NCBI GenBank assembly: GCA_010692635.1
Contig: JAAHGL010000009.1
Coordinates: 1-58,705 of the forward strand
Source: Symploca sp. SIO2C1
GTDB taxonomy: Bacteria > Cyanobacteriota > Cyanobacteriia > Cyanobacteriales > Coleofasciculaceae
DNA length: 58,705 nucleotides
Direction: 5' to 3'
Positions within the stretch are counted from its first letter, which is position 1, and every line of letters starts with the position of its first letter. Positions 1 to 8,393 of the stretch are shown here, in pieces. The notes beneath the pieces are model-generated. The model saw only the letters and a list, made by a program, of their open reading frames with translations, was not told where the DNA came from and did not search any database. The position numbers and the translations under genes are program-made.

Positions 1-74
1 TCCAGGGTTTCTGGGTGTATTTAGGCGATCGCATTATTTATTTATAACAAATTCATATTATTCTCGTGGAGTTC

Positions 75-94
75 AGATGCCCGACTTCTTGAAG
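75..94 (+). repeat. Half-copy of the CCCGACTTCTTGA palindrome
   Basis: The bases match one arm plus loop of the perfect hairpin repeat at 5354-5386 with one difference, but the second arm is missing. It lies directly before the point where the DUF4058 homology starts, so it probably marks the breakpoint that removed that gene's 5' end. Confidence 0.5.
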
Positions 95-120
95 GATACT
101 GCTGGCGAATAGGGGGTTCT

Positions 121-639
121 AAGGTTTTAAGCAAGCCAGTTCGGGTAACAGTACCCCTGACTGAAGAAATTACTGAACGCTATCTGGAGATTAGGGAACT
201 CAAGACAGGGAGGGTGGTAACAGTTGTAGAAGTCCTCTCACCTAAGAATAAGCGAGGCGGTAAAGGTAGAGAGCAATATCTAACTAAGCGACAAAAGGTT
301 TTGCATAGTGCTACTCACTTAGTGGAAATCGATCTGCTGAGAACGGGAAACTCTATGCCAATGGTGGAAGTGATTCCATCAGATTACCGTATTCTGGTCA
401 GTCGGGCTAATCTCCGTCCCGAAGCTGAACTATACCCGTTTAATGTGCGGGAGTCGATTCCCCAATTCTTGCTTCCTTTGCAGTCTGGAGATCAGGAACC
501 TGTTGTGAATTTATCTGAGGTTTTGAGACAAGTTTACCAGGAGGCGGCTCTAGATTTTGCGATCGATTATTCAGTGCAGCCAGTGCCAGCGCTGAGTGAT
601 AGTGATTTTCAGTGGGTGCGATCGTTAAGGGAAGTGTAG
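121..639 (+). pseudogene. 5'-truncated DUF4058 family protein
   Basis: The frame is open from about base 25 and becomes recognisably DUF4058 from about base 121, running to the stop at 637-639. The C-terminal two thirds of the family is present: a VVTVVEVLSPKNK strand, a THLVEIDLLR segment, a DYRILVSR segment and a final acidic tail. DUF4058 proteins are common in cyanobacteria and have no settled function. The usual first 100 or so residues (typically beginning MPSPFPGM) are absent, and the sequence before 121 contains half of a dispersed palindromic repeat (75-94). I therefore read this as a gene cut by a repeat-associated rearrangement. A GTG at 214 could start a 141-residue product, but that would remove conserved sequence visible upstream. 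Confidence 0.6.
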
Positions 640-866
640 GACAGCGACAAGACTTGCACTCCAAAGTAAGCGATCATTTGCGTCTAGATTACTCAATCAT
701 TATGACCGTGATGGTAGTTTAGATCATTGGCAAAGTTGAAACAACCAATCTTCCTTCAGGATTTCACCACCTTGAAAGGGCTGGTCTTGGTCTTGCAGAT
801 ATAGCGTCTGACTTCTGGCACGTTAAGCTAAGGATTATCTCCTTATTGTCGTTCGAGGCAAAGCCC

Positions 867-1709
867 GTGTCCAAGCGTATTCCTTTAATTTCCCTTTTTG
901 TTCTCCTAGGTTTACTAGCTGTACCAACACCAGTTTCTGGACAAGGACTCCTACCCTATACCCTACAGCTAGATTCAGAGGAGCTAGAGGAGCAAGGCTT
1001 GAATCTGGCTCAGGATGCGGTTCAGTTGGTGCGCTTTCAACAATATGACCTAGCATTGCCTAGGGCTGAATTGGCGACACAACTGGCTCCTAAGCGCTAT
1101 CAAACCTGGTTTATTTTGGGAACTTTGTATGTACAAAACAAAGAGTTAGATAAGGGGCTTGTTGCTTTAAAGCGAGCCCTATCTCTAGAACCGAATGAAT
1201 CAGGAATTTTATTTAGTTTAGGCTCAGCCTATTTCCAAAAAGGTGAGTATGCTAAAGCTGTTAGTGAATTGGAAACAGGGTTGAAGCTCAAACCTGATGT
1301 TCCAGAAGCTTTGTTTGATTTGGGTAACGCTCATTATCAGCTTAAGCAATATCCCAAAGCTGTCAGTGCTTATGAGAAGGCTGTGGCTGAGGAAAAAAAC
1401 TTCTGGCCTGCTATCAACAACATTGGATTGGTAAGGTATGAACAGGGTGATGTAAATGGGGCAATTGAAAAATGGGAAGCTGCGATCTCAATTGATGAAG
1501 AGGCAGCGGAACCCCAGCTGGCAGTGGCAGTGGCTTTATACGCTCAAGGTGAGAGGGAAAAGGCTATAGTAATGGGAGCAGCAGCCCTTCGCCTAGACAG
1601 TCGCTATGCCGATTTGGATTTTCTCAAGGAAAATCTCTGGGGTGAACGTCTGCTAGCGGAAACTCAAAAGTTTCTAGCAATTCCCAGGATTGAAGCCGTT
1701 ATTCCCTAA
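867..1709 (+). CDS. Secreted tetratricopeptide repeat protein
   Basis: A 280-residue protein with an N-terminal signal peptide (MSKR, a hydrophobic stretch, then a VSGQ cleavage-like site near residue 25) and four to five TPR units from about residue 60 to 220. Each unit has the A..LG..Y...G....A......A..L.P pattern. TPRs bind protein partners, and the signal peptide puts this one in the periplasm or thylakoid lumen; the partner is unknown. I chose the GTG at 867 because it puts the KR directly before the hydrophobic core; a TTG at 846 would add seven residues without signal character. No SD-like sequence decides the start. It converges on the receiver gene at 2082-2483. Confidence 0.75.
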   Translation: MSKRIPLISLFVLLGLLAVPTPVSGQGLLPYTLQLDSEELEEQGLNLAQDAVQLVRFQQYDLALPRAELATQLAPKRYQTWFILGTLYVQNKELDKGLVALKRALSLEPNESGILFSLGSAYFQKGEYAKAVSELETGLKLKPDVPEALFDLGNAHYQLKQYPKAVSAYEKAVAEEKNFWPAINNIGLVRYEQGDVNGAIEKWEAAISIDEEAAEPQLAVAVALYAQGEREKAIVMGAAALRLDSRYADLDFLKENLWGERLLAETQKFLAIPRIEAVIP

Positions 1710-1822
1710 GCCTTTGTGTCCAAATGAACGATTTCTCCCTCTAATCATTACCTGAACTGAATCTTTGAAGGCAAACTGAGTATCAACTTGTACTCCTGGG
1801 GTTGCTAAAAGTGTCTTTTTTT

Positions 1823-1836
1823 AGTACATATGTACC
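1823..1836 (+). promoter_or_regulatory. Candidate LexA (SOS) box
   Basis: AGTACATATGTACC fits the cyanobacterial LexA consensus RGTACNNNDGTWCB at every position and contains a perfect 12-bp palindrome. It lies between two convergent genes, 30-160 bases before two short frames with Shine-Dalgarno-like sequences. By base composition about one such match is expected by chance in a window of this size, so the site needs functional evidence. It is not an NtcA site, because the spacing between GTA and TAC is six bases rather than eight. Confidence 0.3.
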
Positions 1837-1983
1837 TAGGGCAATAAATCCATAGGGAGAAATTGCCATGGCTCTTTTATGGATTAAGTCTATACTGCCT
1901 TAGTGGACACAAGTAACTCAAACGGTGATAATGACAAAAAATCAGAGGCTTTATCCCATAAATAGAATTTAGGGGATAAGTCT

Positions 1984-2115
1984 ATGGGGAATTTACTCCC
2001 TGTCAAACTTTCATCAGTAGAGAATCTAGAACAGGCTATCAAGAGATTCTTTGATATAAGTATCGTCTTGGAAAAGAGGTTTCATGTATCTTTTGGTAGT
2101 AGAGCCATAATCTGA
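1984..2115 (+). CDS. Candidate 43-residue small ORF downstream of the LexA-like box
   Basis: ATG at 1984 opens 43 codons, with AGGGG nine bases upstream. The product begins MGNLLPVKLSSVENLEQAIK and has no signal or membrane segment; its 3' end overlaps the convergent receiver gene by 34 bases. A shorter frame (ATG 1868, 11 codons, AGGGAG upstream) lies just before it. I do not recognise either. They are listed only because this 372-base gap otherwise holds no gene yet has a LexA-like box and ribosome-binding-site-like sequences. The rest of the gap holds two short inverted repeats (arms 1847-1854/1878-1885 and 1951-1957/1973-1979). Confidence 0.2.
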   Translation: MGNLLPVKLSSVENLEQAIKRFFDISIVLEKRFHVSFGSRAII

Positions 2116-2483
2116 TCTACAAACTGCTGATGGTCAACAACTGGTTTAGAGATGTAGCCATCAGCACCACTCTGTTTGAGGAACTTTTCGCGATCGCCCT
2201 CCATTGCGTGAGCCGTGACTAGAATAATTGGCAGATTGGAAGTTTGAGTATCAGCTTTAAGCATCTGTGTAATTTTGATGCCGTCTACTGATTTACCCTG
2301 GTAAACACTGTGAGCCAGGGAAACATCCATCAAGACGATGTCAGCTCCCCCAGCTTGCGCTATTTCCATCACTTCTTCCACATCTTCAGTATGCTTGACA
2401 TTTAAGCCCCCCCGCTTGGTGAGAATCTTGGAAAAAACACGAGCATTAATTGGATCGTCTTCTACAATCAAAACGGTTTTCAT
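2082..2483 (-). CDS. Single-domain response regulator (CheY-like)
   Basis: A 133-residue stand-alone receiver. It shows the acidic pair D9/D10 (VEDD), phosphoacceptor D53 (VLMDVS), T90 (LVTAHA) and K113 (ISKP), so all catalytic residues of a phosphorylatable receiver are present and no output domain follows. The frame is open back to an ATG at 2567, adding 28 residues without domain character; I prefer the ATG at 2483 because the first beta strand starts there. Neither start has a clear SD. It is divergent from the topoisomerase gene, and its cognate kinase is not evident; the kinase cluster at 8.4-16.5 kb is one possibility but nothing in the sequence links them. Confidence 0.85.
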   Translation of the reverse strand: MKTVLIVEDDPINARVFSKILTKRGGLNVKHTEDVEEVMEIAQAGGADIVLMDVSLAHSVYQGKSVDGIKITQMLKADTQTSNLPIILVTAHAMEGDREKFLKQSGADGYISKPVVDHQQFVDQIMALLPKDT

Positions 2484-2615
2484 GGGCGTTGTCTCAAGAA
2501 ATTCGTCCTTTTCATTAGTGCGATTTGATATTAAGTCTGACAGGGACTTGGCAATGTTGCCATCCATATCTCAATACTTCATAAAATTTTGGTCAGAAAT
2601 AGGGAACTTTAACTC

Positions 2616-5174
2616 ATGGCAAAACAGCTAAACTTGCTAGAGACCGGTCAGATTATCCCCACAGCCCTGCATGTGGAGATGCAAAGGTCTTATCTGGAAT
2701 ACGCTATGAGTGTGATCATCGGGCGTGCTTTACCTGATGTTCGGGATGGACTCAAGCCTGTCCATCGGCGAATTTTGTATGCCATGTATGAATTAGGTCT
2801 AACACCAGATCGACCTTACCGCAAGTGTGCTCGTGTTGTTGGGGATGTTTTAGGTAAATATCATCCTCATGGAGACCAAGCAGTTTACGATGCTCTGGTG
2901 CGACTTGTACAGAACTTTTCGACGCGCTATCCTTTGCTAGCTGGTCATGGCAACTTTGGTTCGGTGGATAATGACCCACCGGCTGCCATGCGTTACACTG
3001 AAACGCGACTGGCTCCCATAGGCGCTCAAGCCCTACTTTCAGAAATTGGTGAGGCAACTGTTGATTTTATCAACAACTTTGATAGCTCCGGTGCAGAGCC
3101 AGTAGTGTTACCGGCTCAGCTACCTGTATTATTACTCAATGGTTGCTCTGGTATTGCAGTGGGGATGGCAACTAATATTCCTCCTCACAACTTATCAGAG
3201 GTGGTAGATGGTTTAATCGCGCTGATTGACCGTCCCAATCTACCAGACGAGAAGTTGTGGAAACTCATTCCGGGGCCAGATTTTCCCACAGGGGGAGAAA
3301 TTGTTGATACTTCCGGTATTCGGGAAGCTTACCTGAACGGTCGTGGTAGTATCCCGTTGCGGGGAATCACACGAGTAGAGGAAATTCAAGGGAGTCGAGG
3401 ACGTCGGCGTCGTAAAGCAATTATCGTAACCGAGTTGCCTTTTCAAGTGAATAAGGCAGGCTGGATTGAAAAAATAGCGGCTTTGGTTAACCAGGGACGA
3501 GTTGAAGGAATTGCCGATATCCGGGATGAAAGCGATCGCTCTGGGATGCGAGTGGTGGTGGAACTCAAGCGAGAAACTAAAGCTCAAGAGGTTCTTAATC
3601 AGCTATACAGGCAAACCGCACTCCAAACGAACTTTGGAGCAATCATGCTAGCTTTAGTGGACGGACAGCCCCGTCAGCTTAATCTGAGGCAATTATTAGA
3701 AGAGTTCTTGAGGTTCCGAGAGCAAACTCTTACCCGGCAATATACCTATGAACTGGAGCAAAAGCAAAAACGCTTACACCTGGTTGAAGGCTTATTAGCT
3801 TCCTTAGCCCAACTAGATACTCTCATTGATATCCTCAGAAATGCTCCCGATGGTACAACGGCTAAAGTAGCTCTACAAGAGCAGTTAAACCTGAGTGAGA
3901 CTCAGGCAGATGCTATTCTGGCAATGCCTATGCGACGCCTCACTGGTTTAGAGCAGCAAAAACTACAGACAGAATATGATGAATTGAGAGAGCGCCTTGA
4001 GGAGTTGGAGCAATTACTCGGAAATCGGCAGGAGTTGCTCAAAGCTCTCAAGAAAGATTTGCGATCGCTCAAACGTAAGTACACTGATTCTCGTCGTACA
4101 AAAATACGCTCTCTTTCTGCTAGGAAAGGTGATAGCAAGCAGGTTGAGGAAGGAAACAAACAGAAGAAAAAGGGACAAAAAAAGGAAAAAAGTTCTTCTT
4201 CATCTCCATCCCTGCCTCTTTCTATATCAACAACTGATTCAGATCCTAACCATTTTGAAGAAGAGACAGTTATAGAATTTAGTTACCAAGGGTACGTGCA
4301 ACGGCAACGTCCCACAAAAGAAACCAAATCTCAGCGAAGTGGCTCCAGTGCTACAACAACATCCAAGAATGGGGAAGACTTTGTTGTTCAAACTCAAGTA
4401 GCATTCACTCAACAAGAATTAGTAGTGATTACTAGCGGTGGCAAAGCCTACCCAGTCAAAGTAAGAGATATTCCCCCTGCTGCAGGACGTAGGCAAGGAA
4501 CTGCTTTAGTAAAGTTGCTACCTAAGTCCGTGCAATCAGAAGCGGTTGTAACTCATTTTATTCTGGTTGATGGGATGGAGAACCTCAATCTGATATTACT
4601 CACCCAGCAAGGACGCATTAAGCGCCTGGGGGTTTCTGAGTTAACACATCTTACTACCCGTGGGTTGACTTTGCTTAAGTTGAAGGATGATGACCAGTTA
4701 AAGTATGTCCGTCTTGCGCAACCAAACGAACAAGTAGTTTTAGCTACTAGCAATGGGCGACTATTGCGCTTTGAGATTAATGACCAACAGTTACCGCTGA
4801 TGGGACGTACTGCTCAGGGAAATCAAGCTTCTAGGCTGCGGCGTCGAGAGCAGTTGGTTGGTTGTGTGACAATTAAAGCTGATGGCAATCTCCTATTGGT
4901 TTCTGAGCAGGGGTATGGAAAACGCCTACCAGTAAGTGCAGTTAGGCTAGTGAATCGGGGAGAAATTGGTACTCAAGCACTACAGTTCAAAACTGCTAAG
5001 GATATGTTGGTAGGAATTTTATCAGCATCATTAGCCTCAGAAGTTACCTTGGTTACTAATAGTGAGCGGGTGATATCTTTGCGGGTAGATAAAGTCAAGT
5101 TGTTGGGAAAAGATGGTAGTGGTGATCTTGTGGTAAAGCTCAAGCAAGGAGAAACCATAATCCATGCTTTTTAA
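2616..5174 (+). CDS. parC: Type IIA topoisomerase subunit A (ParC/GyrA-like)
   Basis: An 852-residue DNA-cleaving subunit that would pair with a GyrB/ParE ATPase to change DNA topology. The breakage-reunion domain is intact: [11 protein letters not shown] near residue 47, [12 protein letters not shown] at 81-92, and catalytic Tyr127 in AAMRYTET. A lysine-rich then Ser/Thr-rich linker of about 85 residues (roughly 500-587) separates it from the C-terminal beta-propeller. No canonical QRRGGKG GyrA box is visible; the nearest segment is [11 protein letters not shown]. The N-terminus ([19 protein letters not shown]) and overall pattern match the second cyanobacterial GyrA-like paralogue rather than the main gyrA, so I use parC; the true gyrase/topo IV assignment is uncertain. 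Gln88 occupies the position of E. coli GyrA Ser83. Confidence 0.85.
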   Translation: MAKQLNLLETGQIIPTALHVEMQRSYLEYAMSVIIGRALPDVRDGLKPVHRRILYAMYELGLTPDRPYRKCARVVGDVLGKYHPHGDQAVYDALVRLVQNFSTRYPLLAGHGNFGSVDNDPPAAMRYTETRLAPIGAQALLSEIGEATVDFINNFDSSGAEPVVLPAQLPVLLLNGCSGIAVGMATNIPPHNLSEVVDGLIALIDRPNLPDEKLWKLIPGPDFPTGGEIVDTSGIREAYLNGRGSIPLRGITRVEEIQGSRGRRRRKAIIVTELPFQVNKAGWIEKIAALVNQGRVEGIADIRDESDRSGMRVVVELKRETKAQEVLNQLYRQTALQTNFGAIMLALVDGQPRQLNLRQLLEEFLRFREQTLTRQYTYELEQKQKRLHLVEGLLASLAQLDTLIDILRNAPDGTTAKVALQEQLNLSETQADAILAMPMRRLTGLEQQKLQTEYDELRERLEELEQLLGNRQELLKALKKDLRSLKRKYTDSRRTKIRSLSARKGDSKQVEEGNKQKKKGQKKEKSSSSSPSLPLSISTTDSDPNHFEEETVIEFSYQGYVQRQRPTKETKSQRSGSSATTTSKNGEDFVVQTQVAFTQQELVVITSGGKAYPVKVRDIPPAAGRRQGTALVKLLPKSVQSEAVVTHFILVDGMENLNLILLTQQGRIKRLGVSELTHLTTRGLTLLKLKDDDQLKYVRLAQPNEQVVLATSNGRLLRFEINDQQLPLMGRTAQGNQASRLRRREQLVGCVTIKADGNLLLVSEQGYGKRLPVSAVRLVNRGEIGTQALQFKTAKDMLVGILSASLASEVTLVTNSERVISLRVDKVKLLGKDGSGDLVVKLKQGETIIHAF

Positions 5175-5189
5175 GTAATAAGGGTCTGA

Positions 5190-5330
5190 CGAGGCAGGGA
5201 ATTTGGTACTTCAGAGGAAAAGGAATTGTTGTTGTCGGGTTTGGTAGTGAAGGAAGGGGGATATATCAAAGTTTATAATCGGATTTATGAGTTAATATTT
5301 GATATTGTTTGGGTTGAATCGCACGTTTAA
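5190..5330 (+). pseudogene. C-terminal remnant of a cyanobacterial AAA-type ATPase
   Basis: A stop-free frame of 46 codons, without a start, ends in sequence typical of the last residues of cyanobacterial AAA-like (PF14516-type) proteins: EKELLLSGLVVKEGGYIKVY followed by NRIYELIFDIVWVE. Nothing upstream resembles the ATPase body because the topoisomerase gene ends only 15 bases earlier. It is best read as debris of a gene otherwise lost. The assignment rests on recalled family sequence and should be checked by a profile search. Confidence 0.45.
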
Positions 5331-5353
5331 GGAAGAAGGCAATCGCAACTCCA

Positions 5354-5386
5354 AGATACCCGACTTCTTGAAGAAGTCGGGTATCT
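5354..5386 (+). repeat. Perfect palindromic repeat, 15-bp arms
   Basis: AGATACCCGACTTCT, a 3-base loop TGA, and the exact reverse complement. A half copy lies at 75-94. It may act as a bidirectional terminator after the topoisomerase region, but there is no T-run. The rest of 5387-5648 contains a second short palindrome (GCGAGC/GCTCGC, 5450-5466) and otherwise no gene that I can see. Confidence 0.75.
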
Positions 5387-5648
5387 GAACACCCCCAGCA
5401 GATAGCCTTAGCATAGCGAAACGTGGGAACCGACTGTAACTGATTGCTCGCGAGCGAGACGCTCGCACTACTTTTCCTCTTGTTTCAACTGGGACAAGGT
5501 TTGAGGAGAGAGTGAAGGATAATGGAAGTGCGATGTGGGAAACTGGGGAAAGGTAGTTCCATTTTCCATAAAATCAGCCCTATACTTCTCTAGTGATTTA
5601 ATGATCGCATTCCCTATTTCCTATTCCCGACAAAAGAGGGCATGAGCA

Positions 5649-6299
5649 TTGAAGTTTATTTACCTCCACGGCTTTGCTTCTAGTCCGAAGTCTCGCAAAG
5701 CAGTGTATCTACACCAAGCCTTTGCTAACCTAGCAATTTCTTTAGAAGTACCTGACCTCAACCAAGGGGACTTCTCCCACTTAACCATCACACGCCAGCT
5801 GCGTCAACTGGAAACTATGTTACCCCAAGCTGGGATGCCAGTAACTTTGATCGGCTCTAGTTTGGGAGGACTGACTTCTGCTTGGTTAGGAGAACAGCGA
5901 TCGCAAATACAAAGGCTTGTCCTGTTAGCACCAGCATTTAGGTTTCTCGAGCACTGGTTACCCCAACTTAGTGAAGCACAATTGCAGCAGTGGCAAGAGT
6001 CAGGATATTTGCCAATATATCACTACCGGGAAAAGCGATCGCTCCCCTTACATTACCACTTTGTTGAAGATGCCCGTCACTATCAATCTGAGGAGCTGTG
6101 GCGGGCAGTACCAACTCTCATTTTGCATGGGCGGCACGATGAGACAATTCCCATAGAAGCTAGCCGCCAATATGCTAGTGGACGTTCTTGGGTACAACTG
6201 ATAGAACTAGAAAGTGATCACTCCTTAAGTAATGTCATGCCTGAAATGTGGCAGGAGATTCAGAAGTTTTGTCACCTAGTGCCGCTGCGCGGAATTTAG
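5649..6299 (+). CDS. YqiA-like alpha/beta-hydrolase (esterase)
   Basis: A 216-residue single-domain hydrolase of the YqiA/UPF0227 type. It opens with the family's FIYLHGFASSPKS segment, then nucleophile Ser71 in LIGSSLGGL, Asp164 in LHGRHDETIP and His191 in ESDHSLS, a complete Ser-Asp-His triad. The physiological ester or thioester is unknown. The start is TTG at 5649 with AGAGGG nine bases upstream; an ATG at 5642 is in another frame. The last seven codons and the stop come from a 111-bp miniature element that begins at 6276, so the native C-terminus has been replaced by LVPLRGI. The catalytic fold ends before this point and activity is probably kept. Confidence 0.8.
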   Translation: MKFIYLHGFASSPKSRKAVYLHQAFANLAISLEVPDLNQGDFSHLTITRQLRQLETMLPQAGMPVTLIGSSLGGLTSAWLGEQRSQIQRLVLLAPAFRFLEHWLPQLSEAQLQQWQESGYLPIYHYREKRSLPLHYHFVEDARHYQSEELWRAVPTLILHGRHDETIPIEASRQYASGRSWVQLIELESDHSLSNVMPEMWQEIQKFCHLVPLRGI

Positions 6300-6386
6300 A
6301 ATTTAGAATTTAGAATTTAGAATGCTTATAGAGTAAGGATTATAACGATCTCAAACTGGTCAGTTACTTTTGCCGCGCTGCACTAG
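6276..6386 (+). mobile_element. 111-bp miniature element, copy A
   Basis: Starts CTAGTGCCGCTGCGCGG and ends CCGCGCTGCACTAG, giving imperfect terminal inverted repeats bounded by CTAG. The interior has four AATTTAG-type heptamers and a conserved unique half. Copies B (23418-23528) and C (44249-44359) have exactly the same length and nearly the same sequence. It has no coding capacity. CTAG at both ends could be a duplicated target, as produced by IS5-like transposases (YTAR targets), but no parent element is present here. Confidence 0.85.
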
Positions 6387-6419
6387 TGCGATAATGAAGA
6401 GGTTTTAGACCAAACTCAC

Positions 6420-6515
6420 CAATTATCAATTATCAATTATCAATTATCAATTATCCATTATCCATTATCAATTATCAATTATCCATTATCCATTATCCAT
6501 TATCCATTATCCATT
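6420..6515 (+). repeat. Heptanucleotide STRR (CAATTAT/CCATTAT)
   Basis: About 13 tandem 7-bp units alternating CAATTAT and CCATTAT. The flank before it (TTAGACCAAACTCACC) is nearly the same as that before the array at 46244, so array plus flank behaves as one dispersed element. A short CCCAATT stretch follows at 6546-6563. Confidence 0.9.
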
Positions 6516-6573
6516 GATAAACTACTCAAGTCATTTAATGATCGCATTCCCAATTCCCAATTCCCTTTTGAGT

Positions 6574-7188
6574 TTATTTAAGTAAAACTGCTGTGTGTGT
6601 AATTGCACTAGATAAAATACCTAAAACTTTTTCCACATAACTAATATGATAGGCAGTTACATCAATATAAATAACTTGAGCAACTAGCTTCATAAATTTC
6701 CAAACAGTTCCATTGGTTACTACACCATAAATTGTTTTTATATCATTGTTTTCCCATTCATTAAATAACTGAGCTGCCAGCATTTGTGCAACACATTGTC
6801 CTAACCAATGATTGAGATTTTCATTTTTTGATTGAACAATAATAATCGCTGGATTGCTAATAAATTCTTCAGAAGAAAGACTAATCAAAAAATCACAAGT
6901 TCCCTTCAATCCCATTTCTGAATCTACATTAAAATTTACTTCTGAAAATAAGCTTATTTGTGTTTCTACTTGATATTTCGCTTCCATTAACACTGAATAG
7001 GTAACTAATTTATGATTAGGTTTGTGTAGATGAATTTCTTGAGTGAAAGCAAGATATTCTTCTACACTAAATTTTAAATATTCGCTGCATTCTACTTCGT
7101 CAACAGCGGCAAATAAACCCTTAGTTTGATTAATATTCAAATTAAAAATTTTTACAAGTTCGCTAAGGGTAAAATCACGGTAAGCCAT
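6574..7188 (-). CDS. Hypothetical protein with a PD-(D/E)XK nuclease-like core
   Basis: A 204-residue protein that I do not recognise by name. Residues 65-140 look like a PD-(D/E)XK core: a conserved Glu (MEAKYQ, about 69), Asp99 in GTCDFLIS, then a hydrophobic strand ending IIIVQSKNE (Gln119-x-Lys121) and an amphipathic helix LGQCVAQMLAAQ. The usual Glu of the ExK motif is Gln, as in some family members, so catalysis is possible but unproven. It is a lone gene, with no methyltransferase or helicase beside it, so a conventional restriction system is unlikely. The ATG at 7188 has no clear SD. Upstream 7189-7419 holds no gene. Confidence 0.6.
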   Translation of the reverse strand: MAYRDFTLSELVKIFNLNINQTKGLFAAVDEVECSEYLKFSVEEYLAFTQEIHLHKPNHKLVTYSVLMEAKYQVETQISLFSEVNFNVDSEMGLKGTCDFLISLSSEEFISNPAIIIVQSKNENLNHWLGQCVAQMLAAQLFNEWENNDIKTIYGVVTNGTVWKFMKLVAQVIYIDVTAYHISYVEKVLGILSSAITHTAVLLK

Positions 7189-7419
7189 ATTTTAGTAGAT
7201 CATTCCCAAGCTAAGCTAAAGAATTTTTACCTAATATTTTAGAGGTAAAAACTTTCTTTTTTTTACATAAAATAGAGATAATATCAAGTCTTGTTTAACG
7301 GCAGAATAAAAATACCATCAAAGCATGATGTACAAAAATTGGAACTATGAGTAATTAACTGGAGTTAATATAACTTTTTCTCCAAGTACCCTAATTCTAT
7401 TTTGTGTTGTTGATCGTCT

Positions 7420-8310
7420 TTAACCTTTAACCGAACCAGCTAAAATACCCCGAACAAAATAACGTTGCAAGGAGAAAAAGACAATCAGCGGCACAATCAT
7501 AGTAATAAACGCACCAGAAGTAAGGATGTGCCAATCTTGTCCGCGAGAACCAACCATATTGGTTAAACGTATGGTGAGAGGGGCAACATCTAGTGTACCT
7601 CCCAAGTAAACCAAGGCTACTAACAAGTCGTTCCAAACCCACAAAAATTGGAAGACAGCAAAAGATGCGATCGCTGGCAGGGAAAGGGGTACAATTAATC
7701 GGGTAAATATCTGGAGGTGGGAAGCACCATCAACTGCTGCTGCCTCAATTAAATCTTTGGGCAACCCACCAACATAGTTGCGCAATAGATAGATTCCTAA
7801 AGGCATACCGTAACCTGTGTGGGCTAACCAAATACCTAAAAATGTCCCGGAAAGCCCCAAGAACCTATAGGCTTGCAACACAGGAATTAGGGTCATCTGC
7901 AAGGGTACTACTAGCAAGCCTACCACCACTATAAACAAGACCTGGCGACCTGTAAACTTCATCCAGGCAAAAGCATAGGCAGCAAAAGTAGCCATAGTGA
8001 GAGGAATTATTGTAGCAGGGATGGAAATGACAAGGCTGTTGAGAAATGCCTCTCCCATGCTTTGAGCAGTTAGTACTTCAATATAATTCCCTAGTTGGTA
8101 TTGGGTAAAATCGAAAGGATGTTGAAAGACTGTCCACCAGCCACTGCTGAGGATATCATCCCGGTAGCGTAGGGAACTGATAAATAAGCCAACGGTGGGT
8201 AAAGTCCACATTAACGAAATAGTTACAATCGCAAGATGAACAGAGTTTGTTTGTAGAAAATAGGAAAGACAGAGGATAAGAGATGACTTGCGGTTGGGCT
8301 GTTTAGGCAT
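7420..8310 (-). CDS. Sugar ABC transporter permease, GgtD/MalG-type
   Basis: A 296-residue inner-membrane protein with about six transmembrane helices and the binding-protein-dependent permease signature (EAAAVDGASHLQIFTRL then VPL) that contacts the ATPase. It resembles the second permease of carbohydrate uptake systems such as the cyanobacterial glucosylglycerol/sucrose/trehalose transporter (GgtD). Such permeases need a paired permease, a binding protein and an ATPase; none is encoded nearby, so it is an orphan whose partners must be elsewhere or lost. The frame extends to 8367, but the ATG at 8310 (MPKQPNRKSS) places positive charges just before the first helix. It is divergent from the kinase gene at 8394. 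Confidence 0.85.
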   Translation of the reverse strand: MPKQPNRKSSLILCLSYFLQTNSVHLAIVTISLMWTLPTVGLFISSLRYRDDILSSGWWTVFQHPFDFTQYQLGNYIEVLTAQSMGEAFLNSLVISIPATIIPLTMATFAAYAFAWMKFTGRQVLFIVVVGLLVVPLQMTLIPVLQAYRFLGLSGTFLGIWLAHTGYGMPLGIYLLRNYVGGLPKDLIEAAAVDGASHLQIFTRLIVPLSLPAIASFAVFQFLWVWNDLLVALVYLGGTLDVAPLTIRLTNMVGSRGQDWHILTSGAFITMIVPLIVFFSLQRYFVRGILAGSVKG

Positions 8311-8393
8311 ACTTATAGCAATCTGCGTTTTAAGGTAATTGATTAACTTAGCATAGAGATCAATCAATAGGTTAGAGAGTTGTTTTTCATAAA

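Noticed and set aside
1824-1835. GTACATATGTAC as an NtcA site
   Set aside because: The spacer between GTA and TAC is six bases, not eight; it fits the LexA consensus instead.
7427-7642. 71-residue frame overlapping the permease gene
   Set aside because: It is a shadow in another frame of a well-supported membrane protein.
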